A stretch of 64,000 bases of DNA from Ramlibacter ginsenosidimutans. Lineage in GTDB: Bacteria; Pseudomonadota; Gammaproteobacteria; Burkholderiales; Burkholderiaceae_C. The stretch lies in assembly GCF_042678185.1 (NCBI RefSeq), contig NZ_JBHUDQ010000007.1, one strand, 5' to 3'. The notes under the pieces were generated by a model. That model searched no databases. It was given only the letters and a program-made list of their open reading frames with translations, and was not told the DNA's origin. Below are positions 22,119 to 34,100 of this stretch, piece by piece. The position numbers and the translations under genes are program-made. The stretch's first letter is position 1. Each line of letters opens with the position of its first letter.

Positions 22119-25100
22119 TTATCTGGAAGCCCTGTAGAGAATGTAGCGCATGGTCTCAGTCGGATATCTCCATGCGTGGGTAGCAATCGCATTCAGCGAG
22201 GGCGTGTAGTTCGTAATCTCCATCTTCAGCCCCTCACCTGCACGAGGGACAAGATCAGGCCCGACCCTCATCTTCAAGTAGTCGTCTGCACCGGAAATCA
22301 AACCTTGCTGCATACGGATCCCAATTCCCGTGTCTACGTACGATCCTATCGCGGCGCTCTCAAACCGATTTGCAATCCATGGCTCCGAGCCACGCAACGC
22401 GCGTGCATCGTTGATGGCCGTTCGCCAATCAAGGGACAGTTTCTCAAATGAGTATCCGTCACGCACCTCCTGCGCTGCGGACTGCAAGTTCCGCCAGGTC
22501 GGATCAAGTTCGCGGAGCTGAGCAAACCGGTTCCGGTACTCCATCGTGGAACTTTGGAGGGAAACCTGTGAGAACGATAGATCTCCCGTCCTGATGATCG
22601 CGACCCCGTCGTTCGTGACGCGAGTCAACGCGATGCTGTCGCCGAGAGCGGGCGTGATTAGTTTCCGGATGCCGTTCAGCAGCGGAGCGGCAGTGGCATC
22701 GGTTGAGTAGAGCACGCCGCCGACGCCTGCCGCAACTTTCAACCCGAGTCCGATGCCCCGTATCGTGTATCCACCGGCGAACAGCTGCGCGACATCAGCG
22801 AACTTCTCTGCTGCAAGTCCGTATGACGTCCGATAGGACCATCTCGGCACGTCGGAAGCCGGATCTCTGTCAAACCAGTTCGCATTCGGCGCGACACCGC
22901 GGCCTAGCAGATTTGCGAGACTCAGAGCCGGCTGCGCCACTGAGTTCCAGAGAGCGCCGGCGGTTTCGAGTGTCAGCGTGTATGCGGACTTGGCAAAGTC
23001 GACCGCCGCATCCGGAATCGTGGAACCGATCTGAGTTGGCAGACGAATCAACCCCGTCGGGGGGACGATTGAATAGTCCGCATTGATCGCATAGTCAGAA
23101 CTTGACGCGAAGTTGATTGAGTTGCCCGTTCGTCTGAGTCCTCCGCGCGAGGACTTGCTAAGTGACACGCCCTCGTTACTCGCCACGAGATCCATATCTT
23201 CTGGGTCCACTGGCGAGGCGCTGTACCCAGCAATCTGACGGTTCAGCTCACCTATTTCGGCCATATCTGGCAGAGGGGCACTCGCATGCAGCTGATCTGG
23301 GAACAGAGTGTTCGCCGCCGGAGCGCTGCCAATCGAGCTCGCGCCCTCCGCCAGGCTCTCCCCCACCGCATTCCCAAACGCATCCACCGCCACCCGTTGA
23401 ATCGCCACCGTGCCGCCATGCATCACTGCCGTGACGGTGCCTGCGGCCAAGCCTTTGAGCGACCTGGCTGCCAAGTCACCCATCGGTGTCGCCCGCCACG
23501 CGGGCCCGAGCCCGGCCTCCGCGGCTTCTCCAGCACCCGCCCCGAACGCACTGGCCGCCACTCCCCTCCAGTCGAACTGCGCCTGCAGGCCGGTGACCAC
23601 CCCAATGCCCTGGGTGGTGGCATTGACCACCGCGGAGCGCACCATGGTGTTGCCGAGCGCGGAGGCTTCCCCTCCTAGCGGCGCCCAGCCGGCGAGGCCT
23701 GCGCTCACGCCACCTCCGATGGCCGACAGGCCGACCTGCGTCCAGCTGAACTTGTCCTGGACGCCGGTGGCGATGCCGACGGCCTGGCTGAGGATGGAGC
23801 CGCCTGCGGCTGCCAGGGCCATCGTTCCGGCAGTGCCCAGCGCGGAGCCCCCGACCGCGAACGATGCCAGCGCTCCGGTGGCACCGCCAGCCGCGCCCCC
23901 GGTGAGGACGCCGAAGCCCGCCGACCAGACACTGCCGGAAACCCCCATCGCCGTGGCCGCCACACCTGCGGTGAACACGACGGCGGCCACCATCACCACC
24001 GCCATCAGCAACTGCCCCCACCAGTTGTGCTTCTTTTTCGGCACCGGTGTCGCCAGGCTCGGCGTCTTGTCGCCTTCGATCTTGCTTGGGTCGTAGGGCT
24101 TGAACGTGCTCGCGTTGTTGCTGATCGTGGAGACGCGGTTCGGGATGTTGAGTGTCTGGCCGACCTTCAGGTCGTTGCCCGAAGCAAGGCCGTTCGCGTC
24201 GGCGATGCGGAACCACAGGGAGCTGTCGCCGTACGCGGTCTGCGCGATCGACTGCAGCGTGTCTCCCGAGCGCACTGTGTACGCGCCGGGGCTTGCCGAT
24301 GGATAGCTCGCGCTGACGCGTGCATAGCCGAAGTCGAAGTCGACGACGTTCGCGAAGTTCGGGTTGTTGTTCGCGCCGCTCGCCGGGTTGTTCGGGTCCA
24401 CGCCGACGCCGTAGGTCCCGAGCACCTCTCCGTTCACGACCAACTGTCGCTGGATGTTGCCGCCCTGGTTGACGTAGAGCGCGTGGCCGGTGGCGTCGTT
24501 GACCAGGGTCCGATCATTTGCGTGCTGCGAGGAGTCCACGACGCCAACCAGGAAGCCGTTGGCGTCGTACTGCTGCGTGGAGTCGCCGGGCAACTGCTTC
24601 GTCGACACGCCGTGCGTCGCCGCGCTCTGGTAGCTGTCGAACCGCTTCGTCGTCAGCGTGTATTCGTGGACGACACCGGTGTCGTGGTTCGTGACCGTGT
24701 AGCCGACGACGTTCCCCGCCGCGTCGTACCCGTCCGCCACATAGCCCTGGATGTTCTCGTTCGGGTCCCAGCTGATGTCCAGCTTGGCCGAGTTGTCGCT
24801 CTTGAGCACCCGCTGGTGCAGCAGGCGCCCGTTCGCGTCATAGCGGTTGATGCGCCCTTCCTTGCCATTCATCTGGTCCGGGGTGAGTCCCTGGTTGATG
24901 AGGTTGGCGTACTGCTGCGGCAACGCGCCACCGGGGCCGGACTGCATGACGCGATCGGCGCCGTCGTAGTAGCGCAGGTCGATCTGCACGCCGTCCTTCT
25001 CCACGCTCCACAGCCGGTTCAGGGCGTCGTACTTGTACGCCTCCGTGCTGTAGCCGGTCGTTGCGGCGAAGCCGGTCGCTCCGATGCCATAGACGGCCAA

Positions 25101-28100
25101 GCCGTGCTCGTCGTAGCCCGTGATCACCGGTCCCGTCGTGGACACCACCTTCGACCCCCAGGACGTGTCGCTGGTGCGATTTCCGTTCTTGTCGTAGCTG
25201 ACGCTGTGGCCCTGAGCGCCGAGATTGCCCGCCGCATCCGCCGCGTCGATGACCACCTGCCGGTTCATCGCGTCGTACTGGTAGTAGCGCTCGCTGCCCG
25301 CCGCCACCTCGGAGGCGGCGCCCTGGTAGTCGACGTACGTGCCCACGTGCGTGCGGTTGCCCACCGCGTCGTAGTCCATCACCACGTGCACGCGGGCATC
25401 GGCCACATCCCGCAAATTTCCGCGCGCGTCCCAAGCCATGTTGTTGTCCTGGTACGTGATGCCGCCCTGCACCACGCGCTCGCGCACCGTGCGGCCGCCC
25501 AGGTCGTACACGTAGGTGGTGGTCTGGCCGTTGGCCCAGTCCTGGATCGTGGTCAGCTGGCCCGCAGCGTCATAGCTGTACGCGAGGTTCTGGCCCGCGC
25601 TGCTGGTTTGCGACACGAGCTGGCGCGCGTTGTCGTAGGTGTACGAGTGGCTCACGCCTCCGAGGTCGCTGTGGGAGGTGAGCTTGCCGAAGTAGTCGTA
25701 GGTCCATGCGCTCGCATTCCCGTTGGCATCGACCTCCGCAATCTTGAAGCCCTGCGGGTCGTAGGCGTCGCGCACCACCTGCCCCATGGCTTGCTGCGTG
25801 GCGACGATGTTGCCGGCCAGGTCGTACGAGTACCGGAGCGTCTCTCCATTGCCATTCGCCTGGGTCAGCTTGCGTCCGAGCTGGTCATAGCTCCAGGTCT
25901 CCACGATGGTGCGGCGCCCGAGCGACTGGATGTTGTTGGATCCGTCGACCGCATAGACGTCGACCGGTCCCTTGGCCTGCCGCAAGAGATGGCCCAGCTT
26001 GTCGTAGGCGAAGGTGACGACGTTCCCCATGGCGTCCGTGCTGCTGACCTTCTGCCCGAAGACGTTGTACGCGTTGGAGACGATGCCCCCATCGGCGTGG
26101 ACTTCGGTCACCAGGTGCCCGGCTGCGTCGAAGGACTGGCCGTTCACGTGGCCATTGGCATCGCGCGTGGCGACCTGCCGGCCGAGCACGTCGTAATAGA
26201 GCGACGTAACCGCAGCCCCGGCGCCGACGTCCGGCAGGCTTTGCTGCACCAGCTGGTTGCTTGCGTTGTAGCGGTAGGTGGTGATCCAGTAGGCCGCGCG
26301 CGGATCGCTGATCTGCACGACGTTGCCCCAGCGATCCGTCTTCTGCTGCACGACCGGGCGCAGCCAGCGCGCGTCGCCGTTCAAGCCGGCGGACTGCGAG
26401 ACCACTGCGCCATCGGCGGTGCTCCATGCGGCCGAACCCGCCGCGGTGTTCACCGAGACCGCGTACTGCGTCGGCGTGCTCGCGACCAGGTACCCGGGCG
26501 TGTAAGCCGGCGTGGTGATCGAGAGGGTCGGCGGCTGCGGGACTGGAGGCACCCACTTCTGCTGCGCCTGCGTCACCCACACCGTCTGGTAGAGGAGCTT
26601 CCCGTTCTCGTCGGTGGCGTATACCGGCCTCTGTCCGACCTGCACCTGGTACGAGTAGGTTTCGGTGTAGTACCGGATTTCGTAGTGCGCAGGCACGGCG
26701 TAGATCGGGTTCCCCGCTTCGTCGGTGCCCCGGTATCCGGAGGCTCCCACCCAGACCCAGTACGACGCAGTCCGCGTGGCGTAGCGCGTCTCGTAGACAG
26801 GCGCGTACGACGTGATGATCGGCACGTAGGTCGGTACCTGCACGTTCACCGTGACGTAGTAGCCGGGCGTGGGCGGATTGACGGTGAGATTCGCTGTCGC
26901 CTGCGCGGGCGGAGAACCGGCCAGGATCTGCAACTGGTAGCTGCCGACCGGGACGCCCGCCAGGTACACCTGCTGGGTGCCCGTAGGCGGGCCCTCGGTG
27001 AGCGTCTGGCCGGAGTTGTCGATCGCCAGGTTGACCCAGGCGCCTCCGGGCACCCGGTACTGCGCGACCGTCGCATTGGCAGCGTTCCAGATCAGGTAAG
27101 GCGTACCGAGCGTCATGCCGATGCGCATGCCCGTGATCGGCGGCAGATTCACCGGCGGCACCCAGTAGGCGGGCTTGGACGCCACCACCGTGAACGCGCC
27201 GGTGGCGTGCGCGGTCGGCACGTTCTGGCCGTTCACGGTCCAGAGCAGCTCGAACTGGTAGGTCCCCGCGCCCAGTGCGCTCGTGTTGACCCCGTTGAAA
27301 CCCTGGACTGGAGTGGTCACCGGCAGCGCAGTCCATGCCCCGGTGCTGCCATTGGGACGGAAGCGGAACACCTGTGCCCAGGATGCGCCGGGCGAAGCCC
27401 AAGTCAGGATGCCGGCGCCCGCACCTCCCTGCCCGCACTGGATGGGCGTCGAGATGACATTCAGCGGCGGCGGCGTGATCGCGACGGTGCCGGTGCCGGT
27501 GATGCGCGTCGGCTGGTTCGAAGACGTGACCAGGACGCGGTACTCGTAGCTGCCCACGGCAAGCCCCGCCGCGTTGAAGCGATACGCAGCGCCGAATGCA
27601 TTCAGGCCTGCTTCCCACCAACCCGTGTCGCCGGTGCTGCCGGCCGCGCGTAGCTGGAGCGACACGGCCGCGTTCGGGTCCGGCGGCGCGGCCACATCGA
27701 TCTCGTTCGCGCCATAGCCGGGCGTCTGGTCCACCACCGTCACCCAGTTGCCGGCCGTGTCCTTCTTGAGCACGACGATGCGGGTGACGCTGCTCACGCC
27801 GAGGTCGCTGCTGGTACTGGACTCGCTCCAGCGCAGCGTCGCGCCCGAGGCGCACGCGTCCCCATTCATCACGCCGGAGGTGAAGGAGCGGATGGTGCTG
27901 CTGGCAACGTAGCCGCCCGCGGTCGACGTCGAGCTTCCCCCGTTCTCCGATCCGCTTTCGTTCGAGCCGCTCACGTACACGGAGGTCCGGTACTCGATCG
28001 TCACGCGGATGTCGCCGCTGCCCAGCCGCGCAAGGCTGTTCCAGGTCAATGCCACCTGGTTCGCTGCACCGTTCACGGTCGCACTGTTCTGCACGGTGGC

Positions 28101-31100
28101 CGTCGTGTACTGCTGCTGCACGGACACGCCACCCTGCAGTTCCAGGCGCGCGGCCTGCGTCCTGGAGATCACGCGGCCGAGTGCGTCGACCTGGATGTCC
28201 TCCCGCCGCGTGGACGGGTTGGCCGCCGCCGCCTGGGCATTCGCGAAACTCTTGATGTCGAGGTCGTCGCGTCCGGACCCGGAGCTGCGGATCTGCGCCG
28301 TGATGTTCCCGAGCCCGTCGTACAGGTTGATGCGGTCGACGCCGTCGCCGCTGTTCGTGCGCCAGAGCCGCCCGGCGTTGTCGTATTCGAAGTATTCCTG
28401 CCCGCCGCCCTGCGTTCCCTTGCGCGTGATGTCACCGAAGCCGTCGTACTCGATGACGGTGCTCACCACCCCGGCCTGGGCCTGGCTCACCGTGACGATG
28501 TTGCCCGCGGCGTCCGCGCTGAGGGAGGTGGACGCGGGAGTGCGCGTCTCGACCAGGCGGCCGAGCTTGTCGTAGAGATCCAGTTCGAAAGCGGTGTGCG
28601 TGATGCCGTCGTTGCCGGTCACGCCCTGCCATTGCTTGGCGAGGTGCGCGTAGGCGTCGTACGAGCTGTATTGGCTGTTGCCGATAGCGTCCGTCGTCTG
28701 GATGGCGCGGCCCTGGACATCGAACAGAGTGGAGACGGTGCGATCGTTCGCGTCGGCCACGGGCGGCGTCAAGCTGGTGGGGGTGGGCGCGACCGCAAGA
28801 ATGGCGTAGTCCGTCTTCGCGACGACGTTTCCGTGGGCATCGCGGCGGAACGCTGTGACCGGATTGGCGGTCGCGCCGGTCTGCGTCCTTCCGTACGCCG
28901 GCGCTGCGATGGCCGCCACGCGGCCGAGTGCGTCATAGTAGGAAATGGTCGCGTTGCCCGCTGCGTCGACGGCCCGGGTCTGGTTGCCGACCGCGTCGTA
29001 CTCGTAGCGCGTCGTCAGGTCCAGCCGGCTGCTGCTCGCGTCGCTGCGCGTGCTCGCCTCGACCGAGAGCCGCGTCTCGCTCGTCTTGCGATTGAGGAGG
29101 TCGTAGCCGTAGGTGGTGGCGCGGTCGTCGGCGCTCGCGGCAGGGGTGCCGTGGCTGGCGACGGTCCAGCCGGGCGCCACTGCATTGGCGAACTCCGTGG
29201 CCTTGGTGAGGTTGCCCTGCACGTCGAACACGCGGCTGGTGAGATAGCCGAGCGCATCGACGGTGCCGACCTCGCGACCGCCGACGTCGAAGTAATGCGA
29301 CGTCGTGGCCCAGGTGTTCGCCATGACCAGCTTCTGCTGCTGCACGAGCTGCCCGAAGGCGTCGTACACGCTGAGCGTCGTCTTCGCCACGTTATCGGTC
29401 TGCGCAACGCTGCCGGTCCACTGCGAGACGAAGGCGGTCGGCTCCTGCGTCTGCAGCAGCCGGCCCGCGCGGTCGTAAGTGGACTGCAGCACGCGGTCCT
29501 TGCTGTGGTCGAACCCGGTGGCGCCCAGCGCAGCGGCCACCTGCGCCTTGGTGGCCGCCTGCGACGCCGCGGTGATCGTGGTCGAGGCCAGCGCGGTCTT
29601 GGCGCCATAGCGCGTGAGGCTGGTCACGTCACCGAAGGCGTTACGTGCATACGCTGTGACGTAGCCAAGAGCGTCGATCTCGTAGCTGACATGCCCGAGG
29701 ACGTCATAGACCTTCTGGCTGATGGCGTCCCCGACATCGCGGTTGGCGACCGCGTTGCCCAGGGTGTCGTACCAGGTGCGTGACTCGAGCGCCCTCAGCG
29801 TTTCGACACGGCTGGCGACTCCCACCGCGCCGTTCGAGGTGACCGCATCGCCCGCGGCGTTGTACACGCCGATAGCCGGATAGACGACGTGCACCTGCCG
29901 GCCGAGAGCGTCGTATTCGTAAGTGGTCGTGCGCTCTTCGGGGCGGCCTGCCGCTTCGGTGCGGCGCGTAAGGTTGCCGAGCGCGTCGTAGGCGAGGCGC
30001 GTGACCACGGAAGACGGTGCTTCGGACGACAGTGCGATGTTCCCTGCGCCATCGAGGCTCGCCGAAGTGAGCTGGACCTTCGGCGTCGTTTCCGTGAGCA
30101 TCCGCCCGGCCGCGTCGTACGTGTACGTCCAGGTGAATCCGCTCTTGTTGCCAAAGGAGAGCTTGTGTCCGAGCGCGTCGTAGCCGTAGGTCTCCGTCGC
30201 GTTGAGCGCGTCCGTCGCTGAGATCAACTGGCCGGCCGCGTTGTAGCTGTAGACCGCGACCTGGTCCGAGCCCGCCAGCGGACGCACTGTCGCAGCAATG
30301 GCGGACGCTGTCGTGGCCGTGCCGTCCGCGAGCGGGGTAGCGTAGCGTGTCGTCCGCAGCAGCCGGCCCGCGCCGTCGTACTGCCTCGCCTGCACCGCGC
30401 CGATTGCGTCCACCGTGTACACAAGTTGTCCCGCGGCGTCGTACGCCTTGCGGATCAGGCGGTCCGCCAACGGATTGGCAGCTACCAGGGGCGTCAGGGC
30501 GGCCAGGGTTGGAGTCGCACCCGTCGGTGGCGCGATCGGGTTGGCATAGGCAACGGTTGCGGTCACGTTCCCGGCCGCGTCGTAGCGCGTCTCCACGACT
30601 GCGCCCAGCGCGTCCACTGCCAGCACCTGGCGGCCAGCGGCGTCATAGGCCAGCCAGGTCGATCGATCGTTGGCTGTGTCGGGCTTGAGCAGGGAACGGA
30701 TCGCACCGGCAGTGGATGCCGCGCCCACGGTGGGTACGCTCGCAATCGGATTCGCATACGCGGTGCGACGCAGCACGTGCCCGTCCGCGTCCAGGACCTG
30801 TTCGGTCACGCCCCGCAGCGCATCGACCTGCAGCACCAGGCGGTTGGCCGAGTCGTAGGCCATCGAAGTGGCGCGGTCGTTGGGACCCGCGGCGACGGTG
30901 CTGGGCGCGGCTCCAGCAGGGACCGCCGTGGTGTACGCGACCTGGCGAACCACGTTGCCGTTGTTGTCGTAGACGTTCTGCGTGACGGCGCCGGTGCCGT
31001 CGGCCGTCCACGTCAGGCGGCCGGCGGCGTCGAAGGTGTTGCGGGCGATGGCATCGCATCCGGGACTCGCGACCGCGGCCACAGCCGCTGCGAGTGCGCC

Positions 31101-34100
31101 CGTCGTCGCGGCGGTGTTGGTGGCGATGGCCACGGAATAGGCCGTGCGCTGGACGACGTTGCCATTGCCATCGTAGGCACGAGAGACGACAGCGCCAATG
31201 CCGTCGATGGTGTAGACCGCTCGGTTCAACGCGTCGTAGACCGTGCGGATGGTCTCGTCCCGGGCCGCATCCGCGACCGGCGTGGGCAAGCTTCCCGGCT
31301 GCCAGGTGGCGAGGTTCACGGTGTTCGCGTAGGCCGTTCGCGTCACGACATTGCCGTTGCCGTCGAAGACGTAGCGCACGACCGCGCCCGTTCCATCGAC
31401 CGTGGCCGTCATGCGGCCGTCCTTGTCGTAAACGCGGTTCTCGACGGCGTCGAACGCTACCTGCGGCGCAACGAGCGCCTGCACTTGCGCAGCGCTTGGG
31501 GTCGTCGGCAGGCCGGTGAGCGCGATCGGCGTCACGTACGCGATGGTCTTCACCACCCGCCCCTCGGCGTCATACTGCTCCTGCCGCACGTTGCCGAGCG
31601 GATCGACCGTGAACACCAGCCGATCGTCCGCGTCGTAGGCGTAGCGCGTCACGTTCTGGCGCGCGTCGGTGCTGGTGAGCACGTTGCCGTTGCGGTCGTA
31701 GCTCCAGCTGCGCTGGAGGTTCAGCCCGTTGGGGTCCACGCGCTCCTGGATGCGCCGACCCAGGCTGTCATAGCTGTACTGGGTCACCGTGCCACCGGGC
31801 GTGCGCACCGTCAGCACCTTGCCCCGGCCGTCCAGCGTGTACGTCGTCTGCAGGTTCAGCCCCGCCGGGTCCACCGTCTGCCGGGTGGTCCGTCCCATCC
31901 GGTCGAACTCCGTCGTGGTCAGGATGCCGTTCGCATCGGTCACCGAAACGCGCTGTCCTTTCGCGTCGTACTGGTAGGCGGTCGTGAGATTCAGTCCGTT
32001 GGGGTCCACGCGCCGGGTGAGCACCCGGTTGGCCGCGTCGTACGCATAGGCCACCACGCTTCCGTTCGCATCCGTGGTCGTCACCAGCCGGTCCGCGGCG
32101 TCGTACGCGCTGGACGTCGTGGTGAGCGGCGTGCTCGCCTGCACCTGGTTGCCGTCGGCGTCGTAGCGGTAGACCGTGGCCTGCCCGTTGGCATCCGTGA
32201 TGCTCTGCACCTGTCCGTGGCGCGTGTACGTGGTGCGGGTGACGATGCCTTCGGCTGTGGTCACCGTGAGCGTGCGCGCGCTCGCGTCGTAGGCGTAGCT
32301 GGTGACGTTGCCGAGCGCGTCCGCCTGGGTCAGCACGCGGGAGAATGCGTCGTAGCTGGTGGCGCGCAGGGCGTTCGCGGGATCGCGCGTGGTGACGACG
32401 CGCCCAAGCCGGTCGAAGGACTGCTCCCGCACGTTGCCGTTGCCGTCGATGGAGCGCGTGAGTCGACCGAATGCGTCGTACACCGCGGAGCTCACCACAT
32501 TGAGCCCGGCGGCATCCTGCACCGTGCCGATCCGCAGCCCGCGCCGGTCGATGCTGTACGTTTCCAGCAGGCTCACGCCATCGCCCGTGACCTGCCGTCC
32601 GATTTCCGCGCCGAACGCGTTGTACGTGGAGGCGGTGACCGTCCCGACTGCATCCGTGGTGGAGGCAAGCTGGCTGTCCCGCGTGTAGGTGAAGCTCGTG
32701 CGGCTGTCCAGGGTGGGATTGGCCCCCACAGTCACCACGCCCAGCCCGCCCGCCAGGCCGGTGGTGCTGATGCGGCTGGCGTACGCGATCGTGTCCGTCA
32801 GGCGGCCGCGCGCGTCGTAGCGCCTTTCCTGCACTTCGCCGAGAGCGTTGACCTGGAAAGTGAGCGCGCCATCCGCGTTGTAGAAGTAGACGGTGCGATT
32901 GCCGGGCGGGTCCGTGCTGGAGATCCGGCGGCTGGCCGCGTCGTAGCTGTAGCTGGTGCCGTACTGGGCCCACACGGCATCGACCTGCGCCTGGGTCTGT
33001 CCGCCGGTGAGCAGGGAGGCACCGACCGCCGACAGCTCGCCCGTGAGCCGGCCTTGCACGTCGTAGCGGACGAGCAGCGTCCGGACCTCGCCGGTGCCGG
33101 CGGCGCGCACGGTGGAGACCAGGTTACCGGCGCTGTCGTACGCGTATTGGGTCACCACGCCTTCGGGGCTGGTCTCCTGCATCAGCCGGTCGAGACTGTC
33201 GAAGCTGCGCAGCGTGCAGCGGTCCTGCGGAGTCGGTGCAGGCCGGACAGCCGCCAGGTTCCCCAGCGCGACGGCTGCCGTGTTCGCCCGGGTCGCATAG
33301 CGGGTGGACCAGGTCTCGTTGCCGTTGCCGTCGTACACGGATTCGGTGAGGTAGCCCTCGCCGTCGATGCGACCCACCACCCGGCCCTCGCCGTCGTACA
33401 GCGAGAATTCGTGGATGTCCGAAGCGGATGCAGCCGGTGTGAGCTGCGCGAGCGTGCCGGCGGCGCGCAGCGTGCTGTCGGTCCCGGTCGCGAATCGCAC
33501 CCGCTCGGAAAGCTGCCCCGCCGCCGTGTAGTTCTGGACCGTGAGCCAGCCCTCGGCATCGAGCGTGCCGGCCAGCCGGCCGGCGTCGTCGTAGAAGTTG
33601 CGGGCGACGCGGTCCTGCGCGCTGGCCGCGGGCAGCCCCACCGTGCCCGGGCCGACATAGCCGGCGCTGGCAGCGGTCGGGATGGTGCTCGCGTAGCTCA
33701 CCGTCTGCACGAGCCGTGAGGCGCCGTCGTAGCGCAGCTCCGTAACCAGTGCGGTGGCTCCCATGCCAGTGCTCGTGGCGGTGCGGACCAGGCGGCCGGC
33801 GGCGTCGTACTGGCGCCACTCGCCGCGGTCGTTCGCCGACTCGGCGGGACGCAGCCCCGCGGCAGTGAGCGTGAGAACCGGCAGGCCTGTTGCATCGATG
33901 AGCGCCGCGGTGTTGATCGCCGTGCCCCAGGCCATCGTGGAGGTCACCAGTCCCCGCCGGTCGTAGGCGTACTCGGTCATCGAGCCGTTGCCGTCGATGT
34001 CGGCGGTCTTGCGGCCCGCCTCGTCGTAGAGGGTCCACTTCCGCACCCCGGTGGGGTCTTGCGTCATGCGCAGGCGGTTTTCGGCATCGTAGAAGTAGCG

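Noticed and set aside
24027..33719. Very long open frames on the plus strand opposite the Rhs gene (for example 24027-27653 and 30426-33719)
   Set aside because: They mirror the codon bias of a high-GC YD-repeat gene; the products are Arg/His/Val-rich without any recognisable domain, while the minus frame has continuous YD repeats.
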